Positions 7,088-11,126 of a stretch of DNA of 11,126 nucleotides are shown piece after piece (position 1 is the first letter of the stretch; each line of letters opens with the position of its first letter). The DNA is from Bacteroidota bacterium (GTDB lineage: Bacteria > Bacteroidota > Bacteroidia > Chitinophagales > Chitinophagaceae). The notes below the pieces were generated by a model. That model did no database searches and was not told where the DNA came from. It was given only the letters and a program-made list of their open reading frames with translations. The position numbers were made by a program, and so were the translations under genes. The DNA lies in assembly GCA_028877045.1 (NCBI GenBank), contig JAGWPQ010000336.1, positions 1 to 11,126 of the forward strand. Reading direction: 5' to 3'.

Positions 7088-7786
7088 AAAATTAATTATT
7101 GCTTGTGTTTCTTTAAGTTTTGGATTGTTATCTTTTCAAACAAAACCAAAAGGCAACACTTTAAACACTACAGAAAAAAAAGATGGATGGAACTTATTAT
7201 TTGACGGGAAAACGATGAACGGTTGGCGCGTGTATCAAAGTAGAACCGCAAAGAGTTGGGAAGTTGCCAATGGCGAATTGCATGCAAGAGGAAGTGTGAC
7301 TGATAAAACAGATAAACGTTCTGATATCATTACAACAGATCAATACGATAATTTTGAATTGAGTATTGACTGGAAAATTTCGGAAGAAGGTAACAGCGGT
7401 ATCATGTAACTGAACAATATGATGCAGCGTATAAATCTGGCCCCGAATATCAATTGATCGATGATGAAGGCTTCTCCGAACATTTGGAAGAATGGCAAAA
7501 AACTGCTGCTGATTATGCAATGCACACAACTTCATCTCGTCCGACAAAACCTGTTGGCGAATATAATCACACTGTTATTAAAGTGAATGGAAGCCATGTT
7601 GAACATTGGTTGAATGGGCTTAAAGTTGTTGAGTTTGAAGCATGGACACCCGAATGGTATGCATTAAAAGCAAAAGGAAAATGGAAAGATACACCGGGAT
7701 ATGGTTTGGCAAAAAAAGGATTTATTGCTTTGCAGGACCACGGAAGCGAAGTGTGGTTTAAAAATATTAAGATCAAACAACTGTAA
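7068..7786 (+). pseudogene. DUF1080 (3-keto-disaccharide hydrolase family) gene, frameshifted and lacking a clear start
   Basis: Two frames together encode one DUF1080 protein (family PF06439, named 3-keto-disaccharide hydrolase; a concanavalin-like fold). The first frame gives a signal-peptide-like LKKLIIACVSLSFGLLSF, then GWNLLFDGKTMNGWRVY, WEVANGELHARG, DNFELSIDWKISEEGNSGIM and a stop at 7407-7409. The second frame continues from 7406 with VTEQYDAAYKSGPEYQLIDD and runs through HVEHWLNGLKVVEFE to GFIALQDHGSEVWFKNIKIK, ending at 7786. The expected residues between IM and VTEQ (Tyr-His) are missing: loss of one copy of a 7-base direct repeat ATCATGT explains the frameshift exactly. Upstream, the frame opens after a stop at 7065-7067 without ATG, GTG or TTG ahead of the signal peptide; the first TTG, at 7125, would cut off the signal. 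It overlaps or abuts the preceding oxidoreductase gene. It could be a true pseudogene, a phase-variable gene, or a sequencing or assembly error. Confidence 0.8.
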
Positions 7787-7794
7787 TAATTAAT

Positions 7795-7840
7795 AAAAAA
7801 AAACACGACAAGTTCATTAATATAACTTGTCGGTTTTTTT
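7795..7840. terminator. Bidirectional terminator between the DUF1080 gene and lptC
   Basis: CGACAAGTT (7806-7814) and AACTTGTCG (7824-7832) form a perfect nine-pair stem with a nine-base loop. It is preceded by nine A residues (7795-7803) and followed by seven T residues (7834-7840), so it can act on both strands. It serves the converging DUF1080 gene (ends 7786) and lptC gene (ends 7843). Confidence 0.9.
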
Positions 7841-7842
7841 AT

Positions 7843-8442
7843 TTAATAGCTGCTGTCGGGCACATTAATAAAATTCTCTTTTCCATCATTATATAATTTC
7901 CCGGTTTTAATGATGGTGATATTTTTAAAATTCTGATCAGAGCGTAACCCTTGCCCATAAAGGATTTGGCGTGGTTGATTGGGATCTTGCTGGCTTAACT
8001 TTACCGGCTTGTCTGTATAAAAAGTTTCTGCGTTTTGATCCCACCATAATTCTTTACACCAAAGTGTATCTTTTTTTATATTGAAAACAATAACACTGTC
8101 GGTTAAAAAAACTTTGCGTTCATATTCTTTGTACCAGCCGCGTTTGGCAAACAACTGGCTTTCTACCTGTGCGGTACTGTCATAAAAATCAACATGTAAA
8201 GTATTCGGAAATTCAACCCTTGGTGTATCAAATAAATACCGCAACATGAATGGTGCTTTTAGATCGGCTTTTAATTTTCCGCCGGTACTTAATAAGCTCT
8301 CAATATTTTTTCCTTCCTCCACACCATCTTTCTTTTTACCTAAGGCCTGCACTTGTTTAATATCATTTTCGCACGAAACAATCATAATGCAACATAAAAA
8401 TGCAAGTGATATTTTTTTTACTGTGTGAAATGAAATTGCCAT
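7843..8442 (-). CDS. lptC: LPS export ABC transporter periplasmic protein LptC-like lipoprotein
   Basis: A 199-residue protein that resembles the LptC-type periplasmic component of the Lpt bridge, which takes lipopolysaccharide from the LptBFG transporter towards LptA. The N-terminus is a lipoprotein signal (KKISLAFLCCIMIVSC, cysteine at residue 24); E. coli LptC instead has an uncleaved membrane helix, and the lipoprotein form is usual in Bacteroidota. The mature part is built from short beta segments: PRVEFPNTLHVDFYD, KRGWYKEYERKVFLTDSV, DTLWCKELWWDQ, ETFYTDKPVKL and the typical GQGLRSDQNFKNITI. It lies 40 bases after coaX on the same strand; coaX and lptC occur near each other in other Bacteroidota, which supports the call. 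A TAnnTTTG promoter sits in the gap. Identification rests on recognised motifs and context. Confidence 0.82.
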   Translation of the reverse strand: MAISFHTVKKISLAFLCCIMIVSCENDIKQVQALGKKKDGVEEGKNIESLLSTGGKLKADLKAPFMLRYLFDTPRVEFPNTLHVDFYDSTAQVESQLFAKRGWYKEYERKVFLTDSVIVFNIKKDTLWCKELWWDQNAETFYTDKPVKLSQQDPNQPRQILYGQGLRSDQNFKNITIIKTGKLYNDGKENFINVPDSSY

Positions 8443-8458
8443 TGTGGTAATTGAATTG

Positions 8459-8487
8459 CAAACTTAAACTATCAAACTAAAATCAAA
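8459..8487 (-). promoter_or_regulatory. Putative lptC promoter at the coaX 3' end
   Basis: On the minus strand TTTG (8487-8484) is followed after 17 bases by TAAGTTTG (8466-8459), an exact match to TAnnTTTG within the 17-23 base spacing reported for Bacteroidota. The -33 element overlaps the coaX stop codon. The start codon lies 16 bases after the -7 element. It would let lptC be expressed independently of coaX. Confidence 0.55.
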
Positions 8488-9211
8488 CATTATTTAACTC
8501 GCTGATAGCAAATAAACCTTTGAATAATAAATATGGATCGGCGTTCAATTTATTTTTTATATGCGGCATAAAAAAATCCATATCACCTCCTGTCAGCATT
8601 ACTTTTAAATGACTGTATTTTTCATTATACGCATCGATGATGCCATCAATTTCTTTTGCCATGCCAATAATTACGCCGCTTAATAAATTAGTTTTTGTAT
8701 CATAGCCGATCAGCGGAAAGCTGTGCTCTGCCTCTATCATAGGCAACATGGCTGTTTGTTCGTGCATGGCACGGAAACGCATATTCATTCCCGGAGAAAT
8801 ACTACCGCCTAAAAATTCATGAAATTTATTTATATAATTATAAGTGATGCAGGTGCCCAACCCAATGGCCAAACAATGTTGCTGCGGATACAGATCAACA
8901 GCTGCACTGCAAATCGCCAACCTGTCGGCACCAATCGTTTCCGGTTTGCCAACAGCAGTTGTGATGGGAATTTTGCTGGCATAACTGAGCTTATGAAATT
9001 TTGTTTTTGCACTCAATAATTCTTCCAATGCAGTATCATGATTAATAACTGATGAAAGAATTGATTTTTGCGGCTGATATTTTTCCAATAATTTTTCTAT
9101 GGCCGAGGGATGATCGCTTTCGAGCACCACCACATCATTTAATTCTCTTCCCGTAAAAATGGCAAGCTTTAACCGCGAATTTCCAAAATCAAAACAGAAG
9201 GCAGTTTGCAT
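8483..9211 (-). CDS. coaX: Type III pantothenate kinase
   Basis: A 242-residue enzyme that phosphorylates pantothenate, the first committed step of coenzyme A synthesis. The ASKHA-fold motifs of type III kinases are visible in order: the phosphate-binding FDFGNSRLK at residues 7-15 (Asp8, Asn11, Lys15), GADRL at 94-98 with the presumed catalytic Asp96, the second phosphate motif at 117-124 (GLGTCITY), GGSISPGMNMRFRAMHEQTAMLP at 135-157 and TGGD at 207-210. The length is normal. The second phosphate motif is usually D-x-G-T; here the Asp position is occupied by Gly117 (AIGLGT), a departure I believe is shared by some close relatives but cannot verify. The start codon is fixed by the motif only seven residues in and by a well-placed promoter. 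Confidence 0.93.
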   Translation of the reverse strand: MQTAFCFDFGNSRLKLAIFTGRELNDVVVLESDHPSAIEKLLEKYQPQKSILSSVINHDTALEELLSAKTKFHKLSYASKIPITTAVGKPETIGADRLAICSAAVDLYPQQHCLAIGLGTCITYNYINKFHEFLGGSISPGMNMRFRAMHEQTAMLPMIEAEHSFPLIGYDTKTNLLSGVIIGMAKEIDGIIDAYNEKYSHLKVMLTGGDMDFFMPHIKNKLNADPYLLFKGLFAISELNNV

Positions 9212-9228
9212 GAAATTGATTTATACGC

Positions 9229-9259
9229 CAAAATTAAATTTAAAAACAGTATTTGCAAA
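9229..9259 (-). promoter_or_regulatory. coaX promoter
   Basis: On the minus strand TTTG (9259-9256), 19 bases, then TAATTTTG (9236-9229) match the Bacteroidota consensus TTTG-N19-TAnnTTTG at every defined position. Transcription should begin near 9221-9225, a leader of about 10-14 bases before the ATG at 9211. Confidence 0.7.
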
Positions 9260-9306
9260 TGTATTCTATCGTTAGGTTAGGTGATGATTTGATTGATTTG
9301 CTTTGT

Positions 9307-9314
9307 TATCTTCG
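9307..9314 (+). promoter_or_regulatory. Putative glycosyltransferase promoter, -7 element
   Basis: TATCTTCG differs by one base from TAnnTTTG, in the same way as the element before rpmH. It lies 17 bases ahead of the ATG pair at 9332/9335. No TTTG is found at the ideal distance (the nearest is 15 bases upstream). Confidence 0.35.
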
Positions 9315-9334
9315 AACCGTTAATTTTAATCATG

Positions 9335-10087
9335 ATGCCGCTTTCTGTTGTGATCATAACATTCAACGAGGAAAAAAATATTGAGCGATGCCTGAAAAGT
9401 GTTCAGGGCATTGCCGATGAAATTATTGTGGTCGACTCTCTTTCAACTGATGCAACCGAGGAAATTTGCAGCCGTTACTATGTTCGCTTCATCAAACAAA
9501 AATTTCTGGGCTATATCGAACAAAAGAATTTTGCACTGGATCAAGCAACAAATAATTATGTGTTGAGTTTGGATGCCGACGAAATGTTAAGCGATGAATT
9601 ACGGCAAAGCATCATTGCCATAAAACAAAAACCATTTTCTGCCGATGCTTACTCGATGAATCGTTGCAGCAGTTTTTGTGGCAAATGGATCAAACATGGC
9701 AATTGGTATCCCGATAAAAAAATAAGGTTGCTCGATAAAACAAAAGGAAAATGGGGCGGAATCAATCCGCACGATAAGATTGAAATGCAGACTGGCAGCG
9801 GCTTACAGCACTTGAGTGGCGATATTTTTCATTACAGTTATTATTCGCTCGAAGAAGTGATCACACAAAATAATAAGTTCACCACCATCCAGGCAAAAGC
9901 CATGTTCGATGCTGGAAAACCCGCCAATTATTTTAATTTAATTATTAATCCGTTGGTAGCTTTTATCAGTGGCTATATTTTTAAACTCGGGTTTTTAGAT
10001 GGCGCCGACGGTTTTTTTATTGCGTCTTCGGTTGCGTATCAAACCATGGTCAAATACGCGAAACTGCTGCATTTGCGAAGAAAATAA
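9335..10087 (+). CDS. Glycosyltransferase family 2, LPS-core (WaaE-like) type
   Basis: A 250-residue inverting GT-A glycosyltransferase, probably acting at the cytoplasmic face of the inner membrane on a lipopolysaccharide core or similar glycolipid. The nucleotide-sugar binding start is LSVVIITFNEEKNIERCL, followed by IIVVDSLSTDAT (Asp34) and the metal-binding DADE motif at residues 80-83 (VLSLDADEM). The WYPDKKIRLLDK and NPHDKIEM segments are typical of WaaE/KdtX-like members. The last 50 residues (INPLVAFISGYIFKLGFLDG and following) are hydrophobic and probably membrane-associated. The donor and acceptor cannot be told. The frame opens at 9293, but that start precedes the probable promoter and would add a non-family tail, so 9335 (or the adjacent ATG at 9332) is preferred. 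It converges on an O-antigen ligase-like gene. Confidence 0.9.
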   Translation: MPLSVVIITFNEEKNIERCLKSVQGIADEIIVVDSLSTDATEEICSRYYVRFIKQKFLGYIEQKNFALDQATNNYVLSLDADEMLSDELRQSIIAIKQKPFSADAYSMNRCSSFCGKWIKHGNWYPDKKIRLLDKTKGKWGGINPHDKIEMQTGSGLQHLSGDIFHYSYYSLEEVITQNNKFTTIQAKAMFDAGKPANYFNLIINPLVAFISGYIFKLGFLDGADGFFIASSVAYQTMVKYAKLLHLRRK

Positions 10088-10131
10088 TTTTATTTTTTTG
10101 TTACTGGCTTTTACAACTTTGGTCATCACCT

Positions 10132-10152
10132 GTTGCGTCGCACTCTTCAACG
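10132..10152 (-). repeat. Intergenic 21-base repeat, copy 2
   Basis: The reverse complement of these bases equals 3190-3210 at all 21 positions, and the match stops on both sides. It lies 44 bases after the glycosyltransferase stop codon and just before the large palindrome. GTTG and CAAC at its ends can pair, but the longer stem of copy 1 is not kept. Function unknown. Confidence 0.6.
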
Positions 10153-10177
10153 TTCAGGACATTATTGAGCTTTATTT

Positions 10178-10263
10178 TTTGAACCACAAAGACACGGAGG
10201 CACAAAGGTTCACTAAGAAAAATCCTTGTGTAGCTTAGTGTCTTTGTGCCTTAGTGGTTCAAA
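10178..10263. repeat. Imperfect palindrome with an 8-base period
   Basis: The two 40-base arms are imperfect inverted copies: both read TTGAACCAC, then AAG, CAC and AAG-like units at 8-base intervals (pattern CACNAAGR). The outer stem TTTGAACCAC/GTGGTTCAAA is perfect. Seven T residues follow at 10264-10270, so on the plus strand it can act as a terminator for the glycosyltransferase transcript. On the minus strand it forms the end of the ligase-like reading frame, whose stop codon is in the far arm. Confidence 0.75.
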
Positions 10264-11126
10264 TTTTTTTAAATAATATCCCAAACAAATCACCAACGAA
10301 AAAATCGCAACACCATATTGTCCTTCCAGCGAATCATCAGTAATTAACGGAATCATCAAACTCATCATTAAACAAACCGAAAAAATATTTTTCAACGAAA
10401 AAAACGGCAACAAAAAAATTAATCCTGCCGAAAATAAAATAACTCCCAACCAACCACTTGCTGCGGAATAGATCAACCATTCATTCGTTGGAATAAATCT
10501 TTCGTAGTTCTGTGTTGTGGGGTGAAATTGTTGATGCCAACTAATTATTTCATTCTTTAAATCACCAAAACCAACGCCGGTATATGGATGTTGTTTTGTA
10601 ATAAACCAACCGGCTTTCATCGATAAAACCCTTGCCCCGTCTGAAGATCCGGTCTCGATCTTTCCGTTCGAATAATTATTGAAATCATACAAAACATATT
10701 GCACACGGTTGTGTAAAGTGGGAAAACTTCGATATGCAATAAATGCAAGAACCGCAATCGAAACCAATAACAATAAACTTATTTTTCTTGTTTCTTTTTT
10801 AAAAAGAAAATAAAAGATCATCACAAAAATGCTTGCATACAAACAAAGCAACCCTGTTTTTGATGCCAGCAAATGCAGATAAACAATCAATAAAAAACAT
10901 AGAATGCCGCCAATTATTTTTTCAATTTTTGTTGATTCGATAATCATTTGCCAGTTCAATAAAATGATCGATAAACTTATCAGCCAGCTAAACCGGATAT
11001 GATCATCATCCAAAACTGTTGGCATTACTTTGGCAACGAGATACGATTTTGTGATGGCATCTTTATCATTCAAAAAAATGATCACACTCCACAAACATCC
11101 TATCAGTACAACAATATTCAGCAGCC
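10213..11126 (-). CDS. O-antigen ligase/polymerase-like membrane protein, C-terminal part (5' end outside window)
   Basis: The C-terminal 303 residues or so of a polytopic membrane protein resembling the Wzy/WaaL family (O-antigen ligase domain, PF04932), which joins or polymerises surface polysaccharide units on the periplasmic face. The frame is open to the window edge; the first in-frame TTG (11094) is internal. Several hydrophobic helices are visible (for example FSWLISLSIILLNW, IIGGILCFLLIVYLHLL, ISLLLLVSIAVLAFIAY). The long periplasmic loop carries the family-type segment SDGARVLSMKAGWFITKQHPYTGVGFGDL and PTNEWLIYSAASGWLG, followed by more helices. Ligase and polymerase cannot be separated from this fragment. 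The last residues, FEPLRHKDTKLHKDFS, are highly charged, unlike the rest, and are encoded by the 10178-10263 palindrome, so the native end of the protein may have been replaced or extended. Confidence 0.85.
   Translation of the reverse strand, partial: LLNIVVLIGCLWSVIIFLNDKDAITKSYLVAKVMPTVLDDDHIRFSWLISLSIILLNWQMIIESTKIEKIIGGILCFLLIVYLHLLASKTGLLCLYASIFVMIFYFLFKKETRKISLLLLVSIAVLAFIAYRSFPTLHNRVQYVLYDFNNYSNGKIETGSSDGARVLSMKAGWFITKQHPYTGVGFGDLKNEIISWHQQFHPTTQNYERFIPTNEWLIYSAASGWLGVILFSAGLIFLLPFFSLKNIFSVCLMMSLMIPLITDDSLEGQYGVAIFSLVICLGYYLKKFEPLRHKDTKLHKDFS

Noticed and set aside
9293..9334. N-terminal extension of the glycosyltransferase from ATG 9293
   Set aside because: The added residues (MICFVIFEPLILIM) are not part of the GT2 fold and the probable -7 element at 9307-9314 lies inside them.
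10178..10263. CRISPR-like array or tandem repeat
   Set aside because: The units are only 8 bases, degenerate, with no spacers, and the two halves are inverted rather than direct.
11092..11094. TTG as the start of the O-antigen ligase-like gene
   Set aside because: The same frame continues without a stop to the window edge with hydrophobic membrane-helix residues, so the gene is simply cut off.

Overview
The window is an AT-rich chromosomal segment of a Bacteroidota bacterium, most likely from the Chitinophagaceae or a near relative. The evidence is the gene order bamA-ompH-ompH-murI, the very AT-rich intergenic sequence without Shine-Dalgarno sites, several TAnnTTTG promoter elements of the Bacteroidota type, and the relative types themselves (Tat-exported Gfo/Idh/MocA protein next to a DUF1080 protein, LptC-like lipoprotein after type III pantothenate kinase). 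The taxon is an inference; there is no rRNA gene here.

Layout. 1-2280 (+): the 3' end of bamA followed by two tandem ompH/skp-like periplasmic chaperone genes, an outer-membrane biogenesis cluster closed by a hairpin terminator. 2347-3180 (+): murI, whose promoter appears to overlap that terminator. 3375-4306 (+): rpmH (51 aa) with its own terminator, then rnpA and yidD overlapping by 26 bases. 4308-5585 (-): an unrecognised lipoprotein gene and a Mn-type superoxide dismutase gene, separated by a terminator. 5723-7786 (+): a Tat-exported Gfo/Idh/MocA oxidoreductase followed by a DUF1080 (3-keto-disaccharide hydrolase family) gene that looks broken: one of two expected copies of a 7-base direct repeat is missing, and no canonical start codon precedes its signal peptide. 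7843-9211 (-): coaX then lptC, each with a recognisable promoter, facing the DUF1080 gene across a bidirectional terminator. 9335-10087 (+): a family 2 glycosyltransferase of the LPS-core type; 10213-11126 (-): the 3' part of an O-antigen ligase/polymerase-like membrane protein, convergent with it.

Together these are mainly envelope functions (outer-membrane protein assembly, peptidoglycan precursor, LPS transport and surface polysaccharide), plus ribosome/RNase P housekeeping and one sugar-processing pair. No prophage, IS element, CRISPR array, tRNA or rRNA was seen, and no intergenic stretch exceeds 300 bases.

I found no convincing undescribed multi-gene system. The items most worth a second look are the 7-base slippage-type lesion in the DUF1080 gene, a perfect 21-base sequence present in inverted orientation in two distant intergenic regions (3190-3210 and 10132-10152), and an imperfect palindrome with an 8-base period (10178-10263) that both ends the glycosyltransferase transcript and encodes the last residues of the ligase-like protein.
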